This document shows positions 45,401-55,290 of a stretch of DNA of 64,000 nt, piece after piece. The stretch covers positions 295,846 through 359,845 of the forward strand of contig NZ_KB893348.1 of assembly GCF_000374045.1 (NCBI RefSeq), read 5' to 3'. The notes beneath the pieces are model-generated. The model was given only the letters and a program-made list of their open reading frames with translations, had not been told where the DNA came from and did no database searches. How positions within the stretch are numbered: position 1 is the stretch's first letter; each line of letters begins with the position of its first letter. The position numbers and the translations under genes were made by a program. The DNA is from Segetibacter koreensis DSM 18137. Its GTDB lineage: Bacteria > Bacteroidota > Bacteroidia > Chitinophagales > Chitinophagaceae.

Positions 45401-47558
45401 CATTCGGTGGAATACTTCCTCTTTTGTTTATTTGGCAGGAAGTAGTACTGGTTTTAACCAATCTCATTTTTTCCAGCATACAAAATCTTCAACTAAAAAT
45501 ATCGAGATAGATAGTTCATCCCGCAAATGGAAATTTAGCCGTCAGCCTAACACACTGACAATCGTTAACTCAATCTTTCCTGTTAGTGGCGATGAGGATA
45601 GTCACTTCAGCATATCAGTAAATGGAATTTTAGAAACGCAAAGTGCTTGTTTAGGACATTCTGTAATTTTTAATGTATTTGATCCCATTACTTTAAAGCC
45701 GCTTTACAACCAGGCAGCACCATCTGTTGTGCGATCTGGTGAGTTAGGCGGGTTTATGAAAAGTGCCCCTTATTGCAAACCGACAAGAGAATTTAATTTT
45801 GAGTTCTCATACATGGATACTTCAGGAAGAAGGAAAATGCGCGATTTTATTGATTGGATACCTGCCGGGTATTATGTGACCGCAAGACTAATTCTCGATG
45901 CACCTTATGATAAAAACCCTTTTGTGGGTGTATGGAAAAACGATGCTCAGGTTTATGGAGCAGGAAATACTTTGTATGATAGGTTAAAAACCTCAGGTTT
46001 TTCAGATATAGACTCTTATACCTATCCACGTACCTGGGCTTTTATCTATAGAAAAAATAATCCATCTTTTCAGCCCGTATCAAAAATGAGTAATGGCTTA
46101 TCTGATAGGATAACGCTCAATACTACCATTTATGTGCCTTCTTCAGCAGGCACCATAACTTCTCCGCAATTTGGTCCTGCTAAAGCATGGAAACAGGTAC
46201 AGTGGCGTGGATCAAGTGTCGAGAGCAGGCCTCGTGATGTTTATTCTGTAAACGTTATCGGCATTACATCTACAGGTAGGGAGGATACGCTGTACACTCT
46301 TCAGCCTAACCAGCAGGATTTTAGTCTGACCAATGTAAATCCTCTGCAGTATCCATATATAAGACTAAGTATGAAAAACCAGGATTTAGATACGGCTGCC
46401 CTTACTCCGTACCAGTTACGGTACTGGCGGTTATTGTATGATCCTGTTCCCGAAGGTGCAATTGCCCCAAATATTAACTATCGTGCAAAAGATACGCTTG
46501 AAGTTGGTGAAAGAATGGATTTTTCAGTCGCTTTTAAAAATATAGCAGATGCTGCATTTCCCGACAGTCTAAAAGTAAAAATGGTATTGTTTGATAAAAA
46601 TAATGTGCAGACTATTATTCCTGTGCCTAATCATAAAAACCTTAAGCCTGGTGATACTACAAATATCAGTTACCCTATAGATACCAAAACCCTTGCCGGC
46701 AACAACACTTTATATATAGATGTTAATCCTGATAATGCTCAGCCTGAACAGTATCATTTTAATAATTTCCTGTATAAAAACTTTTTTGTAAAAGGTGATA
46801 CTTACAATCCATTAATGGATGTAACATTTGACGGAGTGCATATTTTAAATGGCGATATAGTATCAGCAAGACCTAAGATTGTCATTAAACTAAAGGACGA
46901 ATCAAAATATCTTGCCCTTGACGATACCTCGCTGACAACTGTTTTTGTTCGCTATCCCGGTAATAACGGAGCAACGGTTCGTTATGCGTTTGGAACCGAT
47001 ACCGTCAGGTTTATTCCTGCCGATCTTTCTACAGGTAAAAATGAAGCAACTATTGAGTTTAGTCCCGCTTTTTTGCAAGATAGCGAAGGAGATTTTTATG
47101 AACTGATAGTAAAGGCAAAAGATAAAAGTGGCAACTCTGCAGGAAACATAGAGTACAGAGTAAGTTTCCAAGTGTATAATAAGCCGATGATCTCAAACAT
47201 GTTCAATTATCCAAATCCGTTTACTACTTCCACTGCATTTGTCTTTACTGTTACCGGCAGTGATGTGCCTCAAAACATTCGTATACAAATAATGACTATT
47301 ACAGGAAAGATTGTAAAAGAAATAACAAAGCTGGAATTAGGGCCTCTGCATATAGGTAGAAATATTACCGAATACAAATGGGACGGAACAGACCAGTACG
47401 GGCAGCGACTGGCAAATGGCGTTTACCTGTACAGGGTCATTACAAATCTTAATGGAGCTTCGCTGGATAAGTTTAATACACTTGATGCAAATGGCGATAA
47501 GGTCGATACAGATAAGTTTTTCAATAAAGGATATGGAAAAATGTATTTAATGCGATAG
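42453..47558 (+). CDS. porU2: Putative type IX secretion sortase PorU2 (C25 family)
   Basis: A 1701-residue secreted protein of the gingipain/C25 type. A signal peptide is followed by a long beta-rich N-terminal region (1-420). The C25 cysteine-protease domain has the catalytic His640 in LLNYFGHSS and Cys670 in LVGGCNAGN. Repeated Ig-like segments follow over the rest (VKVQVYNIGKAAGDSV and VGERMDFSVAFKNIA are CARDB-like), and a T9SS-like C-terminal part with NYPNPFTTS and LANGVYLYRV closes the chain. PorU-type sortases remove the sorting domain of T9SS cargo at the cell surface. The M4 protease at 30.2-32.5 kb is a candidate cargo. Confidence 0.85.
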   Translation: MKRFFVFIVLIFITSVAICQSYYNEWIDYNKTYYKFKVGSTGLYRINSSDLNTIGLANEAAQSFQLWRNGKEVPLYTSAVSGALGVEGYLEFWGEKNDGVPDRDLYKIEANQLSDRESLLTDTAAFFLTINPAGNNLRFLATANNVAGNTIPAEPWFMFSARNNFKNRINRGMALVAGSEYVYSSTYDQGEMWSSQDIYPASPLSISFTNLHVASSGPAAIFSMSVAGNAPNQRDYTADLNSTQIIAKKISSFEARIDNNLSVPLSALASSNATIKISNKSGNVNDRIVCGFVELSYPRQFNFDNQSTFAFSLAASVSSKYLEISNFNSAAGSPVLYDLTNFRRYVADVSAQGKIRFVVLPSSAPANFVIVSQAVTTATAVTAFQRRTFTDFRIPANQGDYLIITHPSLQTPYSGANQVDQYRAYRSSVPGGSFNAKIYDVEQLTDQFGYGIKKNPMGIRNFLRFARTSFSVAPKYAFLIGRGLTYAEYRENELNPNSDRLNLVPTFGYPASDILLASNSLDPVMNTLISRISVLYPRELADYLDKVKQYEQAQQNTSQTIESKAWMKNVVHVVGANDANLDLSLSSFMRNYESIIEDTLYGATVTNFNKTTTGPVTPIVNSLMSQLFQQGISLLNYFGHSSASSLDYNLDDPAAYNNTGKYPMFLVGGCNAGNLYSFDTSRFSVLGTLSERYVLAKNKGAIGFIASTHFGIDTYLDYYNRNLYRSIGVTGYGKSITYNMNEAIKAMNSFYGTDNIGGRLHAEETTLDGDPALKMNSFPQPDFVVEEPQIRVVPNILSVADNKFTVKVQVYNIGKAAGDSVSLQVKHIYPNGTDTLIFNKKIRSIRYIDSVSIEVPIVSNRDKGENKISVSVDVDNKYAEINELNNTSSKTFTIFEDELTPVYPYNFSIVNHSNIKLSASTANPLVQSREYLMEMDTTELFNSPFKVNRNTTSVGGLIEFDPGVSFTDSTVYYWRVAPATSGAIRWNTSSFVYLAGSSTGFNQSHFFQHTKSSTKNIEIDSSSRKWKFSRQPNTLTIVNSIFPVSGDEDSHFSISVNGILETQSACLGHSVIFNVFDPITLKPLYNQAAPSVVRSGELGGFMKSAPYCKPTREFNFEFSYMDTSGRRKMRDFIDWIPAGYYVTARLILDAPYDKNPFVGVWKNDAQVYGAGNTLYDRLKTSGFSDIDSYTYPRTWAFIYRKNNPSFQPVSKMSNGLSDRITLNTTIYVPSSAGTITSPQFGPAKAWKQVQWRGSSVESRPRDVYSVNVIGITSTGREDTLYTLQPNQQDFSLTNVNPLQYPYIRLSMKNQDLDTAALTPYQLRYWRLLYDPVPEGAIAPNINYRAKDTLEVGERMDFSVAFKNIADAAFPDSLKVKMVLFDKNNVQTIIPVPNHKNLKPGDTTNISYPIDTKTLAGNNTLYIDVNPDNAQPEQYHFNNFLYKNFFVKGDTYNPLMDVTFDGVHILNGDIVSARPKIVIKLKDESKYLALDDTSLTTVFVRYPGNNGATVRYAFGTDTVRFIPADLSTGKNEATIEFSPAFLQDSEGDFYELIVKAKDKSGNSAGNIEYRVSFQVYNKPMISNMFNYPNPFTTSTAFVFTVTGSDVPQNIRIQIMTITGKIVKEITKLELGPLHIGRNITEYKWDGTDQYGQRLANGVYLYRVITNLNGASLDKFNTLDANGDKVDTDKFFNKGYGKMYLMR

Positions 47559-47813
47559 GTGAAGGGCAGTCAGTCTAATGGCTTTATTACCAGATTATGA
47601 TATGCATATATAATTACAATGCTGAATGTAGTTTAAGTTGCATCACATTCTTTCTGTATCTTCTAAAGGTCGGCCTTCATCATTAATTTATATCAGTTAC
47701 ATCTGCGTTTCTTTTCATGATATCTTTGCCTACACCTTTTTTATTCTTACTTATACAAAAATCATTTATTAAAATTGATATTGAGGTGACAATTTATCAA
47801 AAACAAGATTTAC

Positions 47814-48191
47814 ATGAAGGAAGCTGGCGTTGGTACACGAGTTATAAACTTTTTGGTAGATACATTCCTTATTTTTTTATTGTCTTTTGGCTTGTTTAAG
47901 TGGTATAGCTTTTACGTTATGTATTGGGAATATACATATTTTCCTTTCTACATCTTTTTTGATGCGACTATTGTTATTTACTATACAGTTTTTGAATTGA
48001 TCTGGAGCAGAACGCCGGGAAAATGGCTTTCGATGTCAAAAGTCAGAAACGTAGCGGGCGGAAGACCCAAGTGGTACCAGGTTGTATTAAGGTCAATACT
48101 TCGATTAACAATTATTGATTGCTTTTTCATTCCTTTTTTAGACCGGACTTTACATGACGCTCTTAGTAAAACCCGTGTAGTTGAGGCTTAG
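47814..48191 (+). CDS. RDD family membrane protein
   Basis: A 125-residue protein with an Arg/Asp-bearing first segment (GTRVINFLVDTFLIFLL), then an additional hydrophobic helix and a WSRTPGKWLSMSKV loop. The last part has the RDD-type RSILRLTIIDCFFIPF and a final conserved Asp region (LHDALSKTRVVEA). Three membrane segments are predicted. RDD proteins are mostly uncharacterised; some affect salt or transport phenotypes. It is preceded by a 255-bp gap and stands alone. Confidence 0.8.
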   Translation: MKEAGVGTRVINFLVDTFLIFLLSFGLFKWYSFYVMYWEYTYFPFYIFFDATIVIYYTVFELIWSRTPGKWLSMSKVRNVAGGRPKWYQVVLRSILRLTIIDCFFIPFLDRTLHDALSKTRVVEA

Positions 48192-48344
48192 GTTGGGTAA
48201 TGCTAAAAGAAATTGTGGTGATAGCAGTGTTGTTTACAACATAAATATTAAAAGTGACGCCAGATGTATGAGCGATAGTTGTGTTAGTTCGGCTTAAATA
48301 TTAATTATTGTATTAGCCATTTGTCACCTCATAATTTGCTTTAT

Positions 48345-49412
48345 ATGTTTCTGACCTTTACAAATAAATACATCGTCAAATTAATTGTTATTAGTTTCTT
48401 CAGTGTGTTTGCTTTTTCGTGTACCCATGAAAAAACAATTAGCCAATCTCCTGCTGATACTACTAATGCAAGCAAGTTAATTTATCAAAACCCTGTTTTT
48501 AATCATGATTTCCCAGATCCTAATTTAGTTGAATCTACAGATGGTTTTTTTTATGCCTATTCTACACAGGCAAGCTGGAAGAATGAAAATTTCGGGGGCG
48601 CGTATTTTTTGCCAATTATCCGTTCTAAAAATTTAGTTAAGTGGGAAGTAGTTGGAGATGCCTTGGCTAAAAAACCTGATTGGAAGTCAGAGGGGGGAAT
48701 ATGGGCGCCAGATGCTACTTTCTATAATAATACTTATTTTCTTTATTATTCTTATTCTACGTGGGGAGATCCCAATCCGGGTATTGGTGTAGCTGCTTCA
48801 AAGAAACCCGAAGGTCCTTTTACAGATTATGGCAAATTATTTTTTAGCAAAGAGATTGGCGTAAATAATTCTATAGATCCCTTCTTTTTTGAAGAACAAG
48901 GGAAACCATACATCGTATGGGGCAGCTTTAATGGTATTTACGGCGTAGAGCTAACTGCAGACGGTTTGCATGTAAAGGGGGAGAAATTTCAGATAGGCGG
49001 AAATGCTTATGAAGGGTCTTTTATTTATAAAAAAGATAGCTATTATTATTATTTTGGCTCAACCGGCAGTTGCTGTGAAGGCGAAAAAAGCACATACGCC
49101 GTAAAAGTAGCCCGGTCAGCAACATTTAAAGGGCCTTATGCAGATAAGGAAGGCAAGCTGTTACTGGAAAATGGCGGAACGTTACTACTGCGAAAAAATC
49201 CCGACAAGGAAGGATTTGTAGGACCAGGTCATAATGGCGATCTTATAACTGATAAAGCCGGCCAAACGTGGATGATTTATCACGCTTTCGATAAAAAACA
49301 ACCTAACCGCAGGGTTATGCTATTAGATAAAATTGAATGGAAAGAAGGCTGGCCCTTTATTAATAATTCACAGCCAAGTATTGAGCCCCATCCTGGTCCT
49401 GTTTTTCGCTAA
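48345..49412 (+). CDS. GH43 family glycoside hydrolase, lipoprotein
   Basis: About 355 residues from ATG 48345, chosen over a TTG at 48321; the resulting signal peptide ends in a lipobox (FSVFAFSC). The five-bladed propeller of GH43 shows the base Asp in NHDFPDPNLVES, the pKa-setting Asp in NNSIDPFFF and the acid Glu in AYEGSFI, all in the expected order. IWAPDATF and the Arg/His-rich end (GPGHNGDL, YHAFD) are family landmarks. It cleaves arabinan or xylan-type chains on the cell surface; the exact specificity is unclear. No other polysaccharide genes adjoin it. Confidence 0.88.
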   Translation: MFLTFTNKYIVKLIVISFFSVFAFSCTHEKTISQSPADTTNASKLIYQNPVFNHDFPDPNLVESTDGFFYAYSTQASWKNENFGGAYFLPIIRSKNLVKWEVVGDALAKKPDWKSEGGIWAPDATFYNNTYFLYYSYSTWGDPNPGIGVAASKKPEGPFTDYGKLFFSKEIGVNNSIDPFFFEEQGKPYIVWGSFNGIYGVELTADGLHVKGEKFQIGGNAYEGSFIYKKDSYYYYFGSTGSCCEGEKSTYAVKVARSATFKGPYADKEGKLLLENGGTLLLRKNPDKEGFVGPGHNGDLITDKAGQTWMIYHAFDKKQPNRRVMLLDKIEWKEGWPFINNSQPSIEPHPGPVFR

Positions 49413-49444
49413 TCTAAACCTGTTAATGTCAAAATTCTACGTTC

Positions 49445-50581
49445 TTATACCCGCCTTATATTCTTTATATCTGCACCGTTTCTGATTTCGTCAGTAGCTG
49501 TTTTTATAATCTCATCACCTTCGTTCAAATTTCCATAGACTTCTACCTTATCATTTGCTTCACGCCCTTTCTTTACATCTACCCATTCTGTCTTTTGGTT
49601 TACAACCCGTATTACAAAAACCTTTTCTGTTGAAGATACAAGTGCTGTTTTGGGTATTATAAATGTGCTGTCTTTTGCAGGCAGCGGTATGTTCACTTCG
49701 GCATACATACCCGGCAATAGTTTTTTATCGTTATTCATTACGTCCATTTCCAAACGTTCAGACCGCAAACGGTCATCAAGCGCTCCTGCCAAACGTTTTA
49801 CTTTAGCGGTAAATGTATGGTCAGGTATAGACTTTACGTTGAAGGAAACAGCATCCAGGTGAGTTAAAATACCTGTGTATATTTCCGGAACTGAAATTAC
49901 AAGTCGTAATTTTTTTTGTTCCTGCAAAACAAATAACGGCTGGTCTGAACCTTTTCCTGAAGGCCCTACATAGGCACCGGGATTAACATTGCGGGTGGTA
50001 ATCACTCCACTGAATGGAGCCTGGATGTTCAAATAATTTTTTGAAGCTGCTATGGCTTCGTATGCAGCTTTGGCTCCCTGCAACCGTGCATTTTCAGAGT
50101 TAACTTGTGCAAGAGCCTGGTCAAGATCGTTGCGTGATATCGTCCCGGGCGTTTTGCTGGTTTCCAGCAACCTTTCATAATGCGCTTTTGTTGAAATATA
50201 TATCGCCTGTATCGATTTTAAATTTGACTGTGCTTCTGACAATTTCGAATTAATTTCCGGTGCTTCCATGCTTACAAGTAGTTGCCCTTGTTTCACTTCA
50301 GAACCAACATCGACAAATACTTTTTTTACAAAACTGTTTTCTTTAGCGTAAATATTTACTTGTTGATAGGGAATCAGTTCTCCCGGAATTTTCAGCGAAG
50401 AAGATATTTTGCCTTTTTGCAGATTTATAACTTCCGTTGCAGGAATGGAATCTTCTTTTTGCGTATCTGCCAATGGTTTTTTTTCTCCCGAATGACAATA
50501 AGTGAGCGAACTGCTTAAAGCAAGAAAACAGGAAAAAATAGAAATACTTTTTAAAAAATTAATTTTGATTATCATGCTCAT
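49445..50581 (-). CDS. RND efflux periplasmic adaptor (membrane fusion protein)
   Basis: A 378-residue HlyD/MFP adaptor with a lipobox-like end to the signal peptide (LSSSLTYC). It shows the biotinyl/lipoyl half-motifs (AKENSFVKKVFVDVGSEVKQGQ and IQAPFSGVITTRNVNPGAYV), a helical hairpin between them, and a beta-barrel plus membrane-proximal part. The start ATG at 50581 overlaps the end of the permease gene by 23 bp; an ATG at 50575 is also possible. It links the inner-membrane permease with the TolC-like channel. Confidence 0.92.
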   Translation of the reverse strand: MSMIIKINFLKSISIFSCFLALSSSLTYCHSGEKKPLADTQKEDSIPATEVINLQKGKISSSLKIPGELIPYQQVNIYAKENSFVKKVFVDVGSEVKQGQLLVSMEAPEINSKLSEAQSNLKSIQAIYISTKAHYERLLETSKTPGTISRNDLDQALAQVNSENARLQGAKAAYEAIAASKNYLNIQAPFSGVITTRNVNPGAYVGPSGKGSDQPLFVLQEQKKLRLVISVPEIYTGILTHLDAVSFNVKSIPDHTFTAKVKRLAGALDDRLRSERLEMDVMNNDKKLLPGMYAEVNIPLPAKDSTFIIPKTALVSSTEKVFVIRVVNQKTEWVDVKKGREANDKVEVYGNLNEGDEIIKTATDEIRNGADIKNIRRV

Positions 50582-53500
50582 ACAATGATGGAATATAATG
50601 AATACTTTCTTTGTCTTCAGGATCTAACGAGACTGATTGGGTGGAAGCCTTGCCCTGTACCCAAGCAAAAACGAGGGGTAAAATTGTGATAGCGACAATC
50701 GTAGAAACTATTAATCCGCCAATAACCGCACGGCCTAATGGCGATGCCTGGTCTCCGCCTTCTCCAAGACCTGATGCCATAGGTATCATGCCTGCTATCA
50801 TTGCCACACTTGTCATTAGTATTGGCCTTAACCGTAGAGCCGCAGCCTCTCTTGCCGACTCTATAGCATTACCATTATGCATCCGTAACTGTTCAGCGTT
50901 TGTGATTAACAAAACAGAGTTTGAGATTGAAACGCCTACTGACATAATCATCCCCATATAAGATTGCAGGTTAAGAGTTGAGCCTGTCAACATAAGTAGT
51001 ATTAGTGAGCCTGCTATAACTGCGGGTACAGTTGAGAGCACTACCAGTGGTACTTTAAAAGACTGAAAATTTGCTGCAAGCATAAGGAAGATGACAACAA
51101 TTGCTACTATCAGCCCGGTCTGCAAACTATCCAGCGTTTCATTTAATATCTGGCTCAGGCCTTTTGTTTCTATAGTAAGACCTCTTGGCAATTCTCCCAA
51201 CGATTTTATCGCTGCTTCCACGTCTTTGGTTGCAGCGCCAAGGTCTTTATTATTTAAATTAGCAGTCACAGATAACATTGGAAGAGCTCCTATAAGATCA
51301 TTTTCACCGTAGGTGGTATCGGGGGTAATGTCCGCAACATCACCCAGAACCGGTCGCGGAGAATTAGCTAATATCGGAATTTCACTAATATCGTTAATGC
51401 TTGACATTTTGTACTCAGGTACTTCTACCTGTACACTATAGGTGAGACCTGCTTTCTGGTCGAGCCATACATTCTTTTCTGTATATCGCGAAGAAGAAGT
51501 AGAGGCTATAAGCGACCTGGAGATATCTGAAACGCCGACACCTAATTGTGCAGCCTTTAGCCTGTCAATATTTATATTTATTGCAGGATATTTGGTTGAC
51601 TGATCAATTTGAGCATCTCTTAAATAAGAAATCTGTTGCAGCTTTTTTAAAACTTTATTAGCATACTCTTCATTTTGCTTTTTGTTTTTACCCGCAATCC
51701 TTACCTCTATCGGTGTTGGAGAGCCCTGGCTGAGAATTTTATCGGTAAGTTCTATTGGTTCAAATGAAAGTTTTAAACCAGGCAATTCTTCTTTCATTCT
51801 TTTTCTGAATCTTTCCTTCAAATCGTCCAGGTTTACTTTGTAATCTTCGCTCAAGTTTACCTGTAAAACTGCTTCCTGGCTTCCGCTCATAAATAAATAA
51901 ATAGGACTGGTTGAAAATTGCGAAGGATGGGTGCCGACAAAAGCAGAGGTGACTGCGATATTCTTTTTACCTGTTAATTCTTCAAGAACATGAAGCGTTT
52001 TTACCATATTTTCTTCTGTTCGTTCAAGTCTTGTGCCTTCAGGGCCACGCAGCCTTACCTGAAACTGGGCCCCATTTACCTTGGGCAACACGTCGCGACC
52101 GATAGCCGCAAGTAAAAAACCTGCAGAAATAATTGCAATGACAACATAAGAAGCAACGATAATTTTTCGATAAGGAAATATCCGGTTAAGAAAATTTAAA
52201 AACCTCTCTCTGAATTTATCAAACAAGCTCAGTTTATCTTTATGTACAGGGTTCTCTACCAACACCTTTTTCTGATCCCATGTGTCCTTTTCTGACTCGG
52301 CACTCAGATGAGATTCAATAAATTCTTCATTGTCAGTTAATTTGTGTAATGTACCTGTTTTGTCTTTTACTTCAGCATGGTGAGTTTTCATTAGCCAATT
52401 GGCCATAACAGGCACAAAGGTTTGCGCCAGCAAGTAGGAAGCAATCATAGAAAAGCCGATAGACATTGCCAAGGGTAAAAATAAGGCTCCGGGAATGCCT
52501 TTCATAGTAAGAGCCGGAGCAAAAACTGCAAGAATGCAAAACAAGATCAACAATTTCGGGAAAGCAATTTCTTTACACGCATCCCATATGGCAAGAGCTT
52601 TAGGTTTACCAAGATCAAAGTGCTGGTGTATATTTTCTATAGTTACGGTAGATTCATCCACGAGTATTCCGATAGCTAACGACAGACCGCTAAGTGTCAT
52701 AATATTAATGGTCTGATGAAAAAGATAAAGAAATAAGACTCCTGTAATGACAGACGTGGGAATAGTAAGTATAACAATAAGCGCTCCTCGTTTATCACCC
52801 AAAAATAAAAGTACCATAATACCCGTAAGTATGGCTCCTATTACGCCTTCAGTTACGAGGCTTTTAACCGCATTTATTACGTACAGAGACTGATCAAATT
52901 CATAAGAAAGTTTTACATCGGGCGGCAAAAGGCTTTGAAAACGTGGAAGGGCTTTTTTTAGGTTTTGCACTACCTCCCAGGTAGATGCGTCTGCAGATTT
53001 GGTAATAGGCATGTAGATAGACCGCCGACCATTAATCAGAGCGTAGCTGCTGGTAATATCTGCAGCATCTTCAACTGTCGCCACATCTTTCAGATATACA
53101 TTATGCACGCTGCCTTTAAATAGCGGAATTTCTTCAAAATCTTTAATTTGCTTTATCTGGGTATTGGTAGGTGTCAGGTAATTATAATTTCCTATTCTTA
53201 CATTGCCCGCAGGAGAAGTTTGGTTGTTTTCTCTTAATGCCTGTACTATTTGGTCCGGTGTAAGATTGTGCGCTCTCAACAATTCAGGATCAACTTTTAT
53301 GACCACAGTACGCACATTGCCACCAAAAGGCGCGGGCGAAATCAGGCCGGGAACAGAGGTGAATGAAGAGCGGACATAAACATTTGCAAGATCAAGCAGC
53401 TCGTTGTTATTACGACTTGGGCTGCTTAGAACCAATTGGCCAACCGGAAGTGTAGAAGCATCAAACCTGATAATAAATGGAGGTTGTGTACCAGGTGGAA

Positions 53501-53855
53501 AGATTGCTTGCGCACGGTTAGTAAAAGCCGTCACCTCTGCCGCCGCTTGCGCCATGTTTGTTCCTTCATAAAAAGAAAGCTTAATAAGCGTTAATCCCTG
53601 GATATTTTTGGTTTCTATACTTTTTACTCCCGATACATACAACAACAGATTTACATATTGTTTTCCAAAATACCCTTCCATTTGAGAAGGAGTATAGCCT
53701 CCGAAAGGGTGAGAAATGTAAATTACAGGTAAATTAAGGTCTGGAAAAATATCAATCTTGATATTTCGTACGGCATTAATTCCAAAGAAAAATACCCCCG
53801 CCACTAACACAATGATCGTTATCGGTTTTCTCAGCGCACTTTTTATTAATCCCAT
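50559..53855 (-). CDS. RND efflux transporter permease
   Basis: A 1098-residue inner-membrane transporter of the AcrB/MdtB group, with 12 membrane helices in two halves. The N-terminus begins IKSALRKPITIIVLVAGVFFFGINAVRNIKIDIFPDLNLPVIYI. The TM4 region carries the conserved proton-relay acidic residue in ILVDESTVTIENI. A long charged cytoplasmic loop (around 500-560) separates the halves; it is larger than in AcrB. Substrate (drugs, metals, other) is not deducible, though the DES motif in TM4 is not the DxxxE of metal pumps. It lies 28 bp downstream of the TolC gene. Confidence 0.93.
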   Translation of the reverse strand: MGLIKSALRKPITIIVLVAGVFFFGINAVRNIKIDIFPDLNLPVIYISHPFGGYTPSQMEGYFGKQYVNLLLYVSGVKSIETKNIQGLTLIKLSFYEGTNMAQAAAEVTAFTNRAQAIFPPGTQPPFIIRFDASTLPVGQLVLSSPSRNNNELLDLANVYVRSSFTSVPGLISPAPFGGNVRTVVIKVDPELLRAHNLTPDQIVQALRENNQTSPAGNVRIGNYNYLTPTNTQIKQIKDFEEIPLFKGSVHNVYLKDVATVEDAADITSSYALINGRRSIYMPITKSADASTWEVVQNLKKALPRFQSLLPPDVKLSYEFDQSLYVINAVKSLVTEGVIGAILTGIMVLLFLGDKRGALIVILTIPTSVITGVLFLYLFHQTINIMTLSGLSLAIGILVDESTVTIENIHQHFDLGKPKALAIWDACKEIAFPKLLILFCILAVFAPALTMKGIPGALFLPLAMSIGFSMIASYLLAQTFVPVMANWLMKTHHAEVKDKTGTLHKLTDNEEFIESHLSAESEKDTWDQKKVLVENPVHKDKLSLFDKFRERFLNFLNRIFPYRKIIVASYVVIAIISAGFLLAAIGRDVLPKVNGAQFQVRLRGPEGTRLERTEENMVKTLHVLEELTGKKNIAVTSAFVGTHPSQFSTSPIYLFMSGSQEAVLQVNLSEDYKVNLDDLKERFRKRMKEELPGLKLSFEPIELTDKILSQGSPTPIEVRIAGKNKKQNEEYANKVLKKLQQISYLRDAQIDQSTKYPAININIDRLKAAQLGVGVSDISRSLIASTSSSRYTEKNVWLDQKAGLTYSVQVEVPEYKMSSINDISEIPILANSPRPVLGDVADITPDTTYGENDLIGALPMLSVTANLNNKDLGAATKDVEAAIKSLGELPRGLTIETKGLSQILNETLDSLQTGLIVAIVVIFLMLAANFQSFKVPLVVLSTVPAVIAGSLILLMLTGSTLNLQSYMGMIMSVGVSISNSVLLITNAEQLRMHNGNAIESAREAAALRLRPILMTSVAMIAGMIPMASGLGEGGDQASPLGRAVIGGLIVSTIVAITILPLVFAWVQGKASTQSVSLDPEDKESIHYIPSLYEHDNQN

Positions 53856-53883
53856 TGTTTAACTTATCGAAAAAAATTATAGA

Positions 53884-55290
53884 TTAAAATTCTTTAATAA
53901 AAATGTTGAAATCGCCGCTCGCAGCAGCTTTATACAACAGGGCTTGCCAAACATTATTATAAGCGATGTCCCGATCTGTTTCCGCCCGGTTTAAAGCATA
54001 TAGGGCCTGGGTAACATCAATAATGCTTGCCAGTCCATTTTTATATAACACGCTTTTTTGCAGGTATGCATCAGATGCTGCTTTTATTTCTACAGGAACT
54101 TCATAAAAGTTTTGGAGGGCATTTTTAATTTTTGTTCCTGCTAAAATCATTTCATTCTTTATTCTTTGATCTACAACTTCATATTCTTCGCTAAGTCCCT
54201 TTGAAGTAAATTTCTGCGATTGTACCTGTTGATTCACCTTTAGATATCCTGATAGATTCCATATTAAGCCGACGCCAACTAAATAGTTAGCCCTCGTCGG
54301 CTTCACACCCTCAGTATAACTTTTGGTATACCCGTCCATATTTGATGAATTATAATTATAATTGAAACCGGAGCCTCTTCCCTGAATAACACCAAAAGCG
54401 GAAAAAGTGGGATACTTGAACGTATTATAATATTTGGCCCTGGCGTTGCTAAGGTCAACGCGACTGCGATAATATTTAAGCAACGGATGATCTTCCTCTT
54501 TAAACTGTATGGAAGTATCAATGGCAGCAGGTATTCTTTTTATAAAAACTGTGTCAAGTATAAAATCCTGCGAAGCAATTCCCAGCAAAATCGAAAGCTG
54601 GTTACTTTGCTCCTGCTCGTTGTCTATAGATCTTGTAAGTAAAATTTTAGCATTTGATACTTCTGCATTTGCCTGCGAAGAGTCTACACCGGGATTCAAT
54701 CCATTGCGTGCGCGGGCTATAACTACGGTCGCCAATGCTTTAGCCCGATCTAGATTTTTTTTCTGCGAAAGCGTAATCCGTTGTGCAGCCAATAAATTAA
54801 GATAGGCTGCGGCTACTCTAACCTGGTGCTGAAATTGTTCCTGCAATAAATCAGCCTTATCCTGTGCATATGCTGCTTTTGCTACTTGTACTTTTTCGTG
54901 TGCTTTACCAAAGGCAAAAAAATCCCAGTTAATATTTGTGAGGTATAATGATCCGAATGCTGCGTTCCAGTTCTGACTGTTCATTGCTGGCCCCGAAGGA
55001 GAGGCGCTTAAGCCGCGATATCCATACAAAATTCCATTCTGTCCATTTACCGTTCCATAATCCTGCTGCATCGAAACATTCAGATCCGGTAAATATTCTT
55101 TTTGGCTTTGTGAAACCAGGGCTTGGGATGCATTTATGTAACTTGACTTGGCTTTTAATGTACCATAGTTATTTATCGCAATGCTTATTGCGTCTTTGAT
55201 GGTAAGTGTTTTGTTTTGGCTGTAAATACCGCAGGTGTAAAAGAATGAGAGCAGAAAGATTAAACAACGAACACCTAAATTTTTAACCAT
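53884..55290 (-). CDS. TolC-like outer-membrane efflux protein
   Basis: A 468-residue outer-membrane factor. A signal peptide is followed by the TolC repeat pattern: TIKDAISIAINNYGTLKAKS, then SSQANAEVSNAKILLTRSIDNE, and the second copy LLKYYRSRVDLSNARAKYYN with helical repeats and beta segments. It should form the exit duct of the RND pump encoded downstream. It is the first gene of the operon (TolC, permease, adaptor, all minus strand). Confidence 0.92.
   Translation of the reverse strand: MVKNLGVRCLIFLLSFFYTCGIYSQNKTLTIKDAISIAINNYGTLKAKSSYINASQALVSQSQKEYLPDLNVSMQQDYGTVNGQNGILYGYRGLSASPSGPAMNSQNWNAAFGSLYLTNINWDFFAFGKAHEKVQVAKAAYAQDKADLLQEQFQHQVRVAAAYLNLLAAQRITLSQKKNLDRAKALATVVIARARNGLNPGVDSSQANAEVSNAKILLTRSIDNEQEQSNQLSILLGIASQDFILDTVFIKRIPAAIDTSIQFKEEDHPLLKYYRSRVDLSNARAKYYNTFKYPTFSAFGVIQGRGSGFNYNYNSSNMDGYTKSYTEGVKPTRANYLVGVGLIWNLSGYLKVNQQVQSQKFTSKGLSEEYEVVDQRIKNEMILAGTKIKNALQNFYEVPVEIKAASDAYLQKSVLYKNGLASIIDVTQALYALNRAETDRDIAYNNVWQALLYKAAASGDFNIFIKEF

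Noticed and set aside
47717..47899. A 60-codon frame upstream of the RDD gene
   Set aside because: It overlaps the start of the RDD protein in another frame and its peptide has no support.
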